A stretch of DNA of 64,000 nt from Rossellomorea aquimaris TF-12 (GTDB lineage Bacteria; Bacillota; Bacilli; Bacillales; Bacillaceae_B), in the NCBI RefSeq assembly GCF_001648555.1, contig NZ_LQXM01000029.1, positions 248,001 through 312,000 on the forward strand. Reading direction: 5' to 3'. The position numbers were made by a program, and so were the translations under genes. The notes below the pieces were generated by a model. The model did not search any database. It was given only the letters and a program-made list of their open reading frames with translations, and was not told the DNA's origin. The first letter of the stretch is position 1. Every line of letters starts with the position of its first letter. Below, piece by piece: positions 27,437 through 36,366 of the stretch.

Positions 27437-27968
27437 AATGAACATGATAGTCAAAGCTGAAAAAATAAAAGGCTACTATAAAAAGAGACAGCACTATTGC
27501 ATGAGCAGGCTTACGATGATGTAATTGCAGCAATGGATACATAATGGAATAAAACAAAATTGTCCACTTTAGGTTCCAACCTTCAAAGTATTCAATGGAA
27601 TGAAATTTACTTGCCAACCACTCGATTATAATGGAAATCCCTATGTACTTTACATAATAGAAAATAATGCTGCGTTTATCCTGTGGAAAATGACTTAAAA
27701 ACAATACAACAAGAGCAGGATATGCAATCATTGTATAAATGGTGTCTGTTAAGAACATATTTACAAAAAAATTCTTTAGCTCCCATACAGGTTTAATAGA
27801 AAAGCTAATGTATTGATAAAACATGTTAAAGAATGCAAAATAATAGATGGTAGGCAAAAATTCTCTCCATCTACTCCAAGTTCCCCACTTTATAGAGCTT
27901 AAAACAACTAGAAGAATGACAATGATATGAAACATGGGCTCCCCCCATAGACTTATTTCATTTGACAT
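27435..27968 (-). CDS. CBO0543-family membrane protein
   Basis: A 177-residue protein with five hydrophobic segments. Patterns such as RWREFLPTIYYFAFFNMFYQYIS, the aromatic-rich loops and ALVVLFLSHFP match a widespread, uncharacterised Firmicute family known by the locus name CBO0543. No catalytic motif is visible. It starts 44 bases from the serine hydrolase on the same strand. Confidence 0.75.
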   Translation of the reverse strand: MSNEISLWGEPMFHIIVILLVVLSSIKWGTWSRWREFLPTIYYFAFFNMFYQYISFSIKPVWELKNFFVNMFLTDTIYTMIAYPALVVLFLSHFPQDKRSIIFYYVKYIGISIIIEWLASKFHSIEYFEGWNLKWTILFYSIMYPLLQLHHRKPAHAIVLSLFIVAFYFFSFDYHVH

Positions 27969-28012
27969 TCATTAGTGTTTCCTAAAAGATGGAAATCAAT
28001 TCCCGGAGTGTA

Positions 28013-29023
28013 CTAAGAAAAAACATCTACTACCTTATTACCAAATTCCTTTAAATAGTGAAGGTAGTTCCCTTCCCCATAGTTATTCCGTTTGTTATAC
28101 ATTTTAGATACGACAAGATTGAGTTGAGGGATAACAAGAATGGTTGGACCTGTAACCCCTAAAATCTGATATGAACCTTGTGGAACCCTTTCACCTATTT
28201 CACTTCTTTTCCTTGGTTTGCCTTGAACATACCAAAAGAGTCCGTTCTCAGGGAAAGAATTATTTGAATAACTTGGACTATGAATTGTAGTTGCATAGTC
28301 TATTACTTCACTTGGGACGATCTGAATGTTATTAAAAACACCTCGGTTTAAGTGCAGCTGCCCCCACTTGGCAAATTCTCGAGTTGATACAAAAAGATTT
28401 TTCTCTGTGCCGTCACTTAATTTACCTAAAGCAGAAAGCGGGGGTTCATTCACCTCTCTAATGACTTTCACTAGATTTTCATGTGGTTTTGTTCTCCATC
28501 CTGTTTCAGTGAAGCCCATTGGTTTGAATACACGCTCGTTTAAAAGTTCAGGAAACCCTTTGTTGTAAAGAGAATTTACTAATTCAGCAATCATCCCATC
28601 CCCTACATTATGATACGCCCATCTCTTCCCTGCTTTAAATTCACGATAGATCGTCCCATCAGGTTTCCTGTCCAACCCATGAGAATTGGTAGCGAGGTGG
28701 CGAATGGTTGTACCCTTAAATAATTCTACGTCACAATGCTTAAAATATTTGGTAACAGGATCATCCAAACTGGAAATCAATCCATCATATAATGCATAGG
28801 AAAGAGCTAAGCCTAAGTAGCTTTTTCTGGCAGAAGCAATATTAAACTGAGATTTAGGTGATACTTGTGGGGCATCCTTTGAATATGAGTGGTACCCGCT
28901 GTAATGATCTAATAGAACCTTGTTATCCTTTATAATGTATAAAGAAGCTGCCGAACTGTGGTTTTTTTCTTTAATATCTTCAACCCAGTTTATTAGTTCC
29001 CTTATTGAAGTAGTTCTTTGCAT
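28013..29023 (-). CDS. Serine hydrolase, beta-lactamase/PBP4* class
   Basis: A 336-residue protein of the class C beta-lactamase superfamily. The SxxK nucleophile motif is SARK in NIASARKSYLG, and YHNVGDGM serves as the YxN element. Most members are esterases or D-aminopeptidases rather than lactamases, and no signal peptide is seen. I start it at ATG 29023 because GGAAGAAG lies eight bases upstream, two bases after the GNAT stop; an upstream in-frame ATG (29041) has no such site. Confidence 0.83.
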   Translation of the reverse strand: MQRTTSIRELINWVEDIKEKNHSSAASLYIIKDNKVLLDHYSGYHSYSKDAPQVSPKSQFNIASARKSYLGLALSYALYDGLISSLDDPVTKYFKHCDVELFKGTTIRHLATNSHGLDRKPDGTIYREFKAGKRWAYHNVGDGMIAELVNSLYNKGFPELLNERVFKPMGFTETGWRTKPHENLVKVIREVNEPPLSALGKLSDGTEKNLFVSTREFAKWGQLHLNRGVFNNIQIVPSEVIDYATTIHSPSYSNNSFPENGLFWYVQGKPRKRSEIGERVPQGSYQILGVTGPTILVIPQLNLVVSKMYNKRNNYGEGNYLHYLKEFGNKVVDVFS

Positions 29024-29025
29024 GT

Positions 29026-29571
29026 TTATAACTTCTTCCATTCGCTAGCCAGCATCCCATAAGTAATGTGATCTACGTAATGATCATTAATCCATTCGGC
29101 TTGCCGAAGCCTGCCCTCTTCCTTAAACCCTATTCGTTGGGGAATACTTCGACTTTTATGGTTGAATTCAGCGGCAGTAATATCAACCTTATTCATCTTA
29201 AGAGTGTTAATAGCATAGTCGGTTAACCCTCGAGCAACCTCAGTCATAATTCCATTTCCTTGATACCCTTCTCCTAGCCAATATCCGATGTATGCAATTT
29301 TGTTCGACCAATCTAGCTGATTATACCCTGCTACACCTACAATTTCATTCTTATATAATATAGCCGTTGTTAGACTCTTATTCTCAGAAAAGCCTTGTCG
29401 AGTGCTCTTAATAAAGCCTTTTGTGTCTTCAAGAGTTTTTGTAAAATCAACCCAGGGAAGCCATTCTCGCAAATATCTCCGTGACTCCTGAGTAATTGTG
29501 AAAATACGTTCTGCATCTTGTATTTCTAGTAATTTTAATTCTATTTCATTATTTATTTTATGTGTAAACAT
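29026..29571 (-). CDS. GNAT acetyltransferase, RimJ/RimL (YdaF-like) type
   Basis: A 181-residue member of the RimL branch, with ESRRYLREWLPWVDFTKT, AYIGYWLGEGYQGNGIMTE (motif A) and SRSIPQRIGFKEEGRLRQAEWINDHYVDHITYGML at the end. Relatives acetylate ribosomal protein N-termini or small substrates. It is tightly linked to the serine hydrolase (2-base gap). Confidence 0.87.
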   Translation of the reverse strand: MFTHKINNEIELKLLEIQDAERIFTITQESRRYLREWLPWVDFTKTLEDTKGFIKSTRQGFSENKSLTTAILYKNEIVGVAGYNQLDWSNKIAYIGYWLGEGYQGNGIMTEVARGLTDYAINTLKMNKVDITAAEFNHKSRSIPQRIGFKEEGRLRQAEWINDHYVDHITYGMLASEWKKL

Positions 29572-29602
29572 TTGTATTTCTCTCCTCTTTCAGTTGAAAA
29601 TG

Positions 29603-30088
29603 TTATCCCTTAACCATAAACAACTTTTCTTTATAGGGACCTAATCTTCTCTTTACTTTAGGCATATCTACCTTTTTATATCGTAAGTTCCACTGGTACA
29701 TCTTTTTTAACATAACAAAGGTTTGCGGGTAATTGCCTTGTTTAAATCCAAGCCTCTCTTCGAAAAATCTTTTTAATATGCGGAAGTTTCGCTTGTATAT
29801 GGGTGTATCTAGGAAAACAATTGTATCCGCATATTCTAGACTTTCGTTAATCCATTCTTCGTAATGAACTCCTTCAATAATCCATGAATCCATTAAAACA
29901 ATGGAATGGAGAATATCTTTTCTCTCTTCGACATTGCGACGAGAGTCACCAAGTGGATCCCTTTTCCACATGATGTTATCTAATTCAAAATAAGGTATCC
30001 CTTTTTGAGATGAAAGCTTTCGTGCAAAAGTTGATTTTCCGCTAGCCACTGATCCGATTATATGTATACGGTTCGCCTTATGTAACAT
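29603..30088 (-). CDS. P-loop NTPase/kinase, FlaR-like (topology modulation family)
   Basis: A 161-residue adenylate-kinase-like protein. The Walker A motif is GSVASGKST (about 12-20), followed by FELDNIMWKRD and LMDSWIIEGVHYEEW. Proteins of this family are often annotated as FlaR or DNA topology modulation proteins, but they are more likely small-molecule kinases. It overlaps the upstream hydrolase by 11 bases. Confidence 0.8.
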   Translation of the reverse strand: MLHKANRIHIIGSVASGKSTFARKLSSQKGIPYFELDNIMWKRDPLGDSRRNVEERKDILHSIVLMDSWIIEGVHYEEWINESLEYADTIVFLDTPIYKRNFRILKRFFEERLGFKQGNYPQTFVMLKKMYQWNLRYKKVDMPKVKRRLGPYKEKLFMVKG

Positions 30089-30998
30089 TTTGAATGGACT
30101 GTAAAGGAATAAAATTGATGATTACATCCCGAAAACGATCTGCTTCCTCATAATGTGGAGTATGGCCGCTCTTTTCAAAATGAAAAATAGATCCATTTTG
30201 AGCCTCTCTAATAAACACTTCCACATGTTTTTCACAAGTTGCAGGATCGTATTCTCCTGTCATTAGAAGCATTGGATTTTCAACATGTTTAATTTCATCT
30301 AATAAACTCGTAAAAATCATTCCCTCTTCACGTAGTAGATTATAGTGAATGTCCGAACGATCGTATAGTTTATCCCATTCTTCCTCAGTATAAGCAGCAT
30401 AATAATCAGTTGGATTATCAAAACTAAACGTATAGATTTCCATTCGATTTTCTCCAAGCTTATCACTAAGCTCCATATACATTTCAGTAAATTCTCGTGG
30501 AGAAAAGTTTTGATTGATTAAACTTAGAGCTTTTTCTTTTAATTCATGTTGATTATATTTATCAAAAAGATAGGCGGTTTTCTTTAGTAAGCTTTTGGAG
30601 GTTAGGGTAAAGTCGAATGTAGGACATTCAAATAAAACGCAATCAATTGAATTGGGGTACTGGGATACATAAGCCAGAGCTAAAAAACCTCCAAAAGAAT
30701 GCCCCAAAACAGACCACCGATTGATATTCAGCTTCAATCTAAGCGCTTCACAGTCTTCTACTAAATCTTGAAACCCAAAAGCTTCATTTTCTGAAATAAC
30801 TTCAGAACGGCACACGCCTCTTTGGTCGATACAAATTAAATAAAAATGATCCTTTAAACGATTTCGCTGGTGAAAGGAAAAATCATAGCAGCTTTCTCCC
30901 GGTCCACCATGTAAATAGAGTAGAGCCGGATTTTCTTTTGATCCATATATTTCAACATGAATCCCCTTCCCTCGAACCATTATTTTGTTTTCTTTCAT
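30078..30998 (-). CDS. Alpha/beta hydrolase, proline-iminopeptidase-like
   Basis: A 306-residue hydrolase. HGGPG at 30-34 and the nucleophile S101 in GHSFGG are the marks of the prolyl iminopeptidase group; the Asp lies in GEYDPA and the His in SGHTPHYEE. I start at ATG 30998 (TGAGGTG seven bases before it); the open frame runs on to 31151 but that extra part is not protein-like. The stop overlaps the FlaR-like gene. Confidence 0.83.
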   Translation of the reverse strand: MKENKIMVRGKGIHVEIYGSKENPALLYLHGGPGESCYDFSFHQRNRLKDHFYLICIDQRGVCRSEVISENEAFGFQDLVEDCEALRLKLNINRWSVLGHSFGGFLALAYVSQYPNSIDCVLFECPTFDFTLTSKSLLKKTAYLFDKYNQHELKEKALSLINQNFSPREFTEMYMELSDKLGENRMEIYTFSFDNPTDYYAAYTEEEWDKLYDRSDIHYNLLREEGMIFTSLLDEIKHVENPMLLMTGEYDPATCEKHVEVFIREAQNGSIFHFEKSGHTPHYEEADRFRDVIINFIPLQSIQNVT

Positions 30999-31133
30999 GA
31001 TAAAACACCTCAATTGTAAAAATTCTCCTTTACTAGTTTTCGTGATGTACATATAAAACTCCTTTTTAAAATTGGAATTTGTTGGGCTGATGGAATGAAG
31101 TTTGTTATAATACGGTTGATTGGGGTGTATAAA

Positions 31134-31538
31134 ATGGAAAAAACAAAACAAAATTTACTTATCTTTTATCTATTTTCCTTTACTTTTCTCATTAATCTAA
31201 TTGTATATATTCTTGATCCATCTGAGTTTACCTACCTTTTCATTAGCTTGATTTTTTTCTTGAATGCTTGTGTATTTTTTATTAACAGTAGAAAAGTTGA
31301 TGGAGGATATTGGTTACGATGGAGTAAAATTCGTCAGAAAGGAAAGCTGTACTTTTCGAGTATATATGGGGCATTGATCCTCGGGTTCATTTTTACAGCT
31401 TTATTGATTGTAATATGGAAGGAACCTATCTGGTGGCTCTTACTCTGCTGTATCGGCGGAGGATTCCTTTGGGGGTTCATAATGTGGACACTTAATGAAA
31501 AACGATACAAGGTACTAATGAAGAATGGCCCTCACTAA
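31134..31538 (+). CDS. Small membrane protein of unknown function
   Basis: A 134-residue protein with four hydrophobic segments (about 7-25, 29-47, 72-93 and 98-118). It is not recognised. GGGGTG precedes the ATG at 31134. A longer in-frame ATG at 31095 would lie upstream of the TATAAT at 31116, so the shorter start is chosen. It is divergent from the hydrolase and convergent with the permease pair. Confidence 0.65.
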   Translation: MEKTKQNLLIFYLFSFTFLINLIVYILDPSEFTYLFISLIFFLNACVFFINSRKVDGGYWLRWSKIRQKGKLYFSSIYGALILGFIFTALLIVIWKEPIWWLLLCCIGGGFLWGFIMWTLNEKRYKVLMKNGPH

Positions 31539-31557
31539 ATAAGGACCATTCTTTGTT

Positions 31558-32580
31558 TTACATAAAACGATTTCTATGGTTAAACTCAAAGCTTGTTGAA
31601 TCTATCGAAGTTGTTCTTTTTTCATTGTGTTCAGCTGAAGCCGTTTTTATTGAAGAGTTATTCTCTTTTCCTTCTAGTGCTTTTTCTAATGATTTGGCTA
31701 TTCCATTTAATAAGAGAATGGTTAAAACAAAGAAGAGCATAGGACCTATGAAAATCCACCATGCATTGTAGAGTTCATGATAATTTGTTCCCATGAGACT
31801 TGACCATTCATGGACAAATGGTTTAGGAGGATCACAAAATGGGGCATAGCAAACATCAGTGCCTCCAAAAAACAGAGTAAAAAAACCTAAATGAGCAATA
31901 ATCAATAAAATTTGAATAACAATCTTTGGATAAATAACAAATAACCGCGTTTTCAAATGAGGCATGAGATGTTTATAAAAAATAAAAAAAGAACTTCCTC
32001 CAAGAACTCTAGCTGACGTAATAAATTCCTCTTTAAGTATTTGTTCTGTTTCATTGCCAATAAGGATGGCTGTTGTTGGAGCACAAATCACTGCAAGCAC
32101 GATCATTTCAATAATCAATCTTTCACTGAGAGAAGTTGTAAAACCATCTATTGGTTCCCACAACAAAGGATACAGTATATTATAAGCAATAATCGATTGA
32201 GGAATAAAGTAGAACGAAGTAAGTATTCTTTTAGAAAGCAGAGTGAATTTAAAATTTGAAAACCCTCCAACTATTCCAAATACAAAGGCAATGAGGAAGC
32301 ATAATAGAGAGATGACAACTCCTGCTCCTAACGTATATTGTGCCCCTCCAATGATTTTATGTAAAATATGATACCCTTCCCGGTCTGTTCCCAACGGAAA
32401 CTGGAAAGAAGGTGGAAACGGTGCAGCCCCAATAATCTTCCCTTCATGATTAAATTGAATCAGAGTTTGTGGAATGCTTCCATTATAATTAAGATTAAAA
32501 AGAAAACTTCCTATTATGAGAATAAGTAAAATGCCCGAAAAGAAAATAGTTGAAAACCAATATCGGGTACGTTTTTTCAT
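31558..32580 (-). CDS. ABC transporter permease, DppC/OppC type
   Basis: A 340-residue permease with six membrane helices. The dipeptide/oligopeptide inner-membrane pattern appears in LGTDREGYHILHKIIGGAQYTLGAG and in the EAA-like loop ARVLGGSSFFIFYKHLMPHL. Its start overlaps the upstream permease stop by four bases (ATGA). No ATPase or solute-binding protein is nearby. It resembles the permease at 39407-40447, including the HEWSSLMG near the end. Confidence 0.83.
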   Translation of the reverse strand: MKKRTRYWFSTIFFSGILLILIIGSFLFNLNYNGSIPQTLIQFNHEGKIIGAAPFPPSFQFPLGTDREGYHILHKIIGGAQYTLGAGVVISLLCFLIAFVFGIVGGFSNFKFTLLSKRILTSFYFIPQSIIAYNILYPLLWEPIDGFTTSLSERLIIEMIVLAVICAPTTAILIGNETEQILKEEFITSARVLGGSSFFIFYKHLMPHLKTRLFVIYPKIVIQILLIIAHLGFFTLFFGGTDVCYAPFCDPPKPFVHEWSSLMGTNYHELYNAWWIFIGPMLFFVLTILLLNGIAKSLEKALEGKENNSSIKTASAEHNEKRTTSIDSTSFEFNHRNRFM

Positions 32581-33446
32581 AAACTCATCTCCTTACCAAT
32601 CACTTTCCTAATAACAAATTGTAGACATTTTAACAGTAAATACAGTGGTACAAACAATGAAATTGAAGTAATTGCAAAAATCACTGGCGTATTATAAGAA
32701 AACAAAAATGAGGTGACGCCAAAGACATTAAATAGATATTCCAGGATCAATAGATTGGAAAGCATCATCCAGGAAATTTGTTTTCCATGGTAGGTTAAAC
32801 TGATGAACACGTTTCGGATAGTATGAAAAAAGAGAATTTTATATTTCCCCAAACCTTTACTCTTTGCCAATTCTACATATGGTTTCCCCTCTTCTTCTCT
32901 TATGAATTCAACAAGATTGCTAAAAAAGAAGAAACTCGGAAGTATACTGAGAGTAATAGCTGGAAGGATAACGACTTGATTCTGCCCCACCGATGCAAAA
33001 TCAATAAGAAGTGTACCTGTTTGTTTAAAGAACCATACAATGGCGAGTTGAAACAGTATAATAACAAAAATGTCAGGCAAAGCTCCGATGGAAAAAGAAA
33101 GTCCCTTCAACCCTTTTTTTATAGTTTTTCCACTAGAATAATAGAGTATTAATAGAATGATAGCGGTTAGTAATGAGATGCACAAAGCTAAAAAGAAAAT
33201 TCGAGCACTACTCCAATAAGCAAGGAGAAAAATGGGAAACAGACTTCTTTCTATACCAGAAATAGGATTTATATATACGATATCGGTAGGAGATAAAAGT
33301 TCCCTGCCTATTTCTAATAGAGCTAAGCTATATGAAGAGAAAGAAAAGCTTTGGTTTACAAATAATGCCGAGGTAGCACTTACCAAAAGAATTCCAAGAA
33401 GAATCAAGCTAAGCTCAGACATTGTTTTTATCATTAATTTCAGCAT
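32577..33446 (-). CDS. ABC transporter permease, DppB/OppB type
   Basis: A 289-residue permease with about six helices and the EAA-like loop YVELAKSKGLGKYKILFFHTIRN. It is the first gene of a two-permease unit. AGGAG lies nine bases before ATG. The paralogue at 40444-41313 has the same length and the same PYVELARSKG motif. The substrate is unknown; peptides are suggested only by family. Confidence 0.83.
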   Translation of the reverse strand: MLKLMIKTMSELSLILLGILLVSATSALFVNQSFSFSSYSLALLEIGRELLSPTDIVYINPISGIERSLFPIFLLAYWSSARIFFLALCISLLTAIILLILYYSSGKTIKKGLKGLSFSIGALPDIFVIILFQLAIVWFFKQTGTLLIDFASVGQNQVVILPAITLSILPSFFFFSNLVEFIREEEGKPYVELAKSKGLGKYKILFFHTIRNVFISLTYHGKQISWMMLSNLLILEYLFNVFGVTSFLFSYNTPVIFAITSISLFVPLYLLLKCLQFVIRKVIGKEMSL

Positions 33447-33632
33447 TTTAATAAACTCCTATGTCAATTATTAGAGAGTACCATCTTCTTTAATGGTAAC
33501 ATTTTACTTTTTTATCGCAATGTTTTTTTGAGAAATTATGGCATTTTTACTTAGCGATATTCGATACAATCTTTTTAAGGTTTGTGTGTTAAAATAGTTT
33601 GGTTGTGAAATAGTGTGTTGGAGGTTTGATCA

Positions 33633-34946
33633 TTGAAGAAACGTATGTTGAAAAGAGTTGTACCAATAACCATGATTTCTTTTCTCTCACTATCACCTTT
33701 TCAAAGTGTGGTATATGGTGAAGGAAAGATTGATATAGAAGCAGATGCCGCAATATTAGTAGATGCAGATACTGGAGAAATCCTTTATAAAGAAAATGAA
33801 GATGAACTCCTTGGTATTGCAAGTATGACTAAAATGATGACAGAATACCTTGTCCTTGAGGCGATACATGATGGGAAAATCAAGTGGGATCAAACCTATA
33901 AAGTAAGCGACAAAGTGTTTTTATTAGCCAATGCTCCAGGTCTTAGTAATGTTCATTTACTTGAGAATGAATCTTATACTGTAAGGGAATTGTATGATGC
34001 TATGGTCATTAAATCGGGTAATGGTGCTGCCATTGCTCTTTCAGAAGTTGTAGCTGGAACAGAAGGTGAATTTGTAAAGCGCATGAACCAGAAGGCAAAG
34101 GAATTAGGAATGGAACATTATCAATTTGTTAATTCTTCTGGCCTTAGTAATTATGATATGTTTGGCTACCATCCTGAAGGTACCGGTGTGAACGATGAAA
34201 ACATGGTTTCTGCTGAAGATATGGCAACTTTAGCCTATCACCTTCTTAAAGACTTTCCAGAAGTCCTTGATACTTCAAAGCTTCCGTATAAGTATTTTAG
34301 AAAAGGCACATCTGAAGAATTGCTGATGAAAAACACCAATGCTCTTTTAAAAGATCGTTCCTCTTATTATAAAGGAGCTGACGGTTTGAAAACAGGTACC
34401 ACGCCTTTCGCTGGTTCAACGTTTACGGGTACAGCTGAAAGAGATGATACTCGTTTTATTACTGTGATCCTAGATGCGAAGGATGAATATGGACAACCTA
34501 GTAGCGCTGCTCGTTTCATTCAGACGGTGGAACTCCTTGATTATGGATTTAATGAATTTAAAACATTTGAGTACTCATTAGATGACGTAGATAAGAAAAA
34601 AGAGCATCTTCTCCCTGTTGCTGACGGAGTAGAATCAGAAGTGAAAATCAACCTGGCCAAGCCTATAAAGATGAGACTAAATCAGAATAAAAAAAATAAA
34701 ATCAAAGTTTTATTCAAGCCGGATTCGAAAAAGCTGAATGATAAAGGTGAACTTCAAGCTCCTATTGAAAAGGGTGAAAAAATCGGAGAATTAATCATCG
34801 ACAATCCTCCCAAATATGAGTATATAGTAAACAAAAAACGAACAGAAACTAAAGTGGATGTTTATGCTTCAGCAACAGTCGAAAAAGCTAACTGGTTCGT
34901 TCGAAGTGCACGAAAGATTGAAGAGTTTATTGGGAAATTGTTTTAA
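33633..34946 (+). CDS. dacA: D-alanyl-D-alanine carboxypeptidase (PBP5, DacA family)
   Basis: Trims the terminal D-Ala of peptidoglycan stem peptides at the outer membrane face; 437 residues. All three motifs are intact: S64-M-T-K67, S128-G-N130 and K253-T-G. A signal peptide (1-29) precedes the catalytic domain. A PBP5_C domain and an amphipathic C-terminal helix (NWFVRSARKIEEFIGKLF) anchor it. The start is TTG, with GGAGG eight bases before it. Whether it is the main DacA or a paralogue cannot be told here. Confidence 0.92.
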   Translation: MKKRMLKRVVPITMISFLSLSPFQSVVYGEGKIDIEADAAILVDADTGEILYKENEDELLGIASMTKMMTEYLVLEAIHDGKIKWDQTYKVSDKVFLLANAPGLSNVHLLENESYTVRELYDAMVIKSGNGAAIALSEVVAGTEGEFVKRMNQKAKELGMEHYQFVNSSGLSNYDMFGYHPEGTGVNDENMVSAEDMATLAYHLLKDFPEVLDTSKLPYKYFRKGTSEELLMKNTNALLKDRSSYYKGADGLKTGTTPFAGSTFTGTAERDDTRFITVILDAKDEYGQPSSAARFIQTVELLDYGFNEFKTFEYSLDDVDKKKEHLLPVADGVESEVKINLAKPIKMRLNQNKKNKIKVLFKPDSKKLNDKGELQAPIEKGEKIGELIIDNPPKYEYIVNKKRTETKVDVYASATVEKANWFVRSARKIEEFIGKLF

Positions 34947-35072
34947 CAATGCCTGTATTTCAAGTGGGATATTGATGATTTTTATCTGATAACCTATTGT
35001 TTTTCAGTTGCTTTTCTCCCTAAATAGTGTCAAGCTTACTAAGTTAAAGGATTTAGAAAGAAGGTGGCATAA

Positions 35073-35465
35073 ATGATTGAAGTAAAACTATCTTCACTAA
35101 GTGACGGTGATCTCAATCGTGGTGTTTTTGCAAAGAGAGATATTGCTAAAGGTGAGCTTGTTCATGAGGCTCCGGTTATTCCTTATCCAAATGAGGAACA
35201 TGAACATATTGAGAAAACCTTTTTAGCTGATTATGTATTTGAATATGGAATAAACCATACAGCACTTCTATTAGGTTATGGAATGCTGTTTAACCATTCA
35301 TATACACCAAATACGGTATATGATATTAATTTTGATAACCATACCTTCGATTTCTATGCTTATAAAGATATAAAAGCTGGAGAAGAACTGTTGATTAATT
35401 ACAATGGTGAAGTGGATAACGACGATCCCCTTTGGTTTAACAAAGAAGACAATGAAGAAGAATAG
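35073..35465 (+). CDS. SET domain protein
   Basis: A 130-residue stand-alone SET domain, the fold of protein lysine methyltransferases. The SAM-binding and knot motifs are present: NHS (74-76) in GYGMLFNHSYTPN, and GEELLINY (103-110). No pre- or post-SET cysteine clusters are seen; the ending is acidic. Small bacterial SET proteins occur in several Bacillus; their targets are not known to me. It ends in a terminator shared with the convergent gene. Confidence 0.85.
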   Translation: MIEVKLSSLSDGDLNRGVFAKRDIAKGELVHEAPVIPYPNEEHEHIEKTFLADYVFEYGINHTALLLGYGMLFNHSYTPNTVYDINFDNHTFDFYAYKDIKAGEELLINYNGEVDNDDPLWFNKEDNEEE

Positions 35466-35477
35466 ATTTATCATGAT

Positions 35478-35520
35478 AAAGAGAGACCCAAAGAGCTTAT
35501 ATCTCTGAGAGTCTCTCTTT
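35478..35520 (+). terminator. Terminator after the SET gene
   Basis: AAAGAGAGAC/GTCTCTCTTT stem and a T-rich tail on the plus strand. It overlaps the end of the convergent APH-like gene. Confidence 0.8.
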
Positions 35521-36351
35521 TTCTTTCCAATAAGACCATGCTTGAATGTACTGCTCTAAATCATCCGGGTGGTGACGGAGGCATGTACCGATGCGGATGT
35601 ATAGAATGACCATTAATTCTTTGTACACCTTTTTCCTTTCTTTCTGTACAAATTTCATCTCTGAAACGACTGAATGTAATGTTTCGACGGTTAAGTCCTT
35701 TGGGCATGAACAAAATGCGTAAAGAAAATCATAAAGAGGACTTGCATAAATGGGTGTTGGGTCAATTACACCCGTAAGTTCCTCCTTTTCACAAATAAAA
35801 TTATGCACTCCACAATCACCGTGAGAAAGATATGCATATTTTTCTTCTTCTATGCTTGCTAGAATTTGATCAACATACTCTTCGTCTTCTACAGGCAGGA
35901 CTCCTTTTAATGTCAGTTTCGCATTCTCTGTTCTTTCTCTTAAAAATTCTTTCCAAGTACGAACGGATTGGTCTGTCCATCCCCATGTTTCTTTTTCAGA
36001 TGATTCTTTATAATGGTTGAGTACTGAGTATACTAATTTGAGTAGGTTTTCCTTCATATTCCCTACAGATTTGGTATCCCCTTTTAGAAATGTATAAACA
36101 AAATACTGAAAGGTTGAATCATAATAAATGACGTTAGGAAAATAGGAAATCGATTTATAAAACAGTAGAAATTTAACTTCTTCTCTTAGTATGAAAGGTT
36201 CGTTTTGTTTAATTACCAACTCTTCTCCACCTTCACACTCTAAGTAATAGACTGTACTGGATGATCCACCTTTCAGTGATTTTATCAGTTGTATGTTTGA
36301 GGGGATCACCCCCTTAGTAGTTAAATGTTGAATGATTGCATCTATCTTCAT
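35497..36351 (-). CDS. Aminoglycoside-phosphotransferase-like kinase
   Basis: A 284-residue APH/choline-kinase-fold protein. The Brenner motif is HGDCGVHNF (catalytic Asp in HGD) and the metal-binding IDPTP follows about 20 residues later. The N-lobe has GGSSSTVYYLE. The substrate could be an antibiotic or a small metabolite; nothing points to one. Start at ATG 36351, where GGAGG stands five bases before it; a TTG four codons upstream is less likely. It begins 15 bases after the upstream gene. Confidence 0.82.
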   Translation of the reverse strand: MKIDAIIQHLTTKGVIPSNIQLIKSLKGGSSSTVYYLECEGGEELVIKQNEPFILREEVKFLLFYKSISYFPNVIYYDSTFQYFVYTFLKGDTKSVGNMKENLLKLVYSVLNHYKESSEKETWGWTDQSVRTWKEFLRERTENAKLTLKGVLPVEDEEYVDQILASIEEEKYAYLSHGDCGVHNFICEKEELTGVIDPTPIYASPLYDFLYAFCSCPKDLTVETLHSVVSEMKFVQKERKKVYKELMVILYIRIGTCLRHHPDDLEQYIQAWSYWKEKERLSEI

Positions 36352-36366
36352 AAGTACCTCCAACGA

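Noticed and set aside
35497..36351. Aminoglycoside phosphotransferase as a resistance gene
   Set aside because: The kinase fold is clear, but most chromosomal members act on other substrates.
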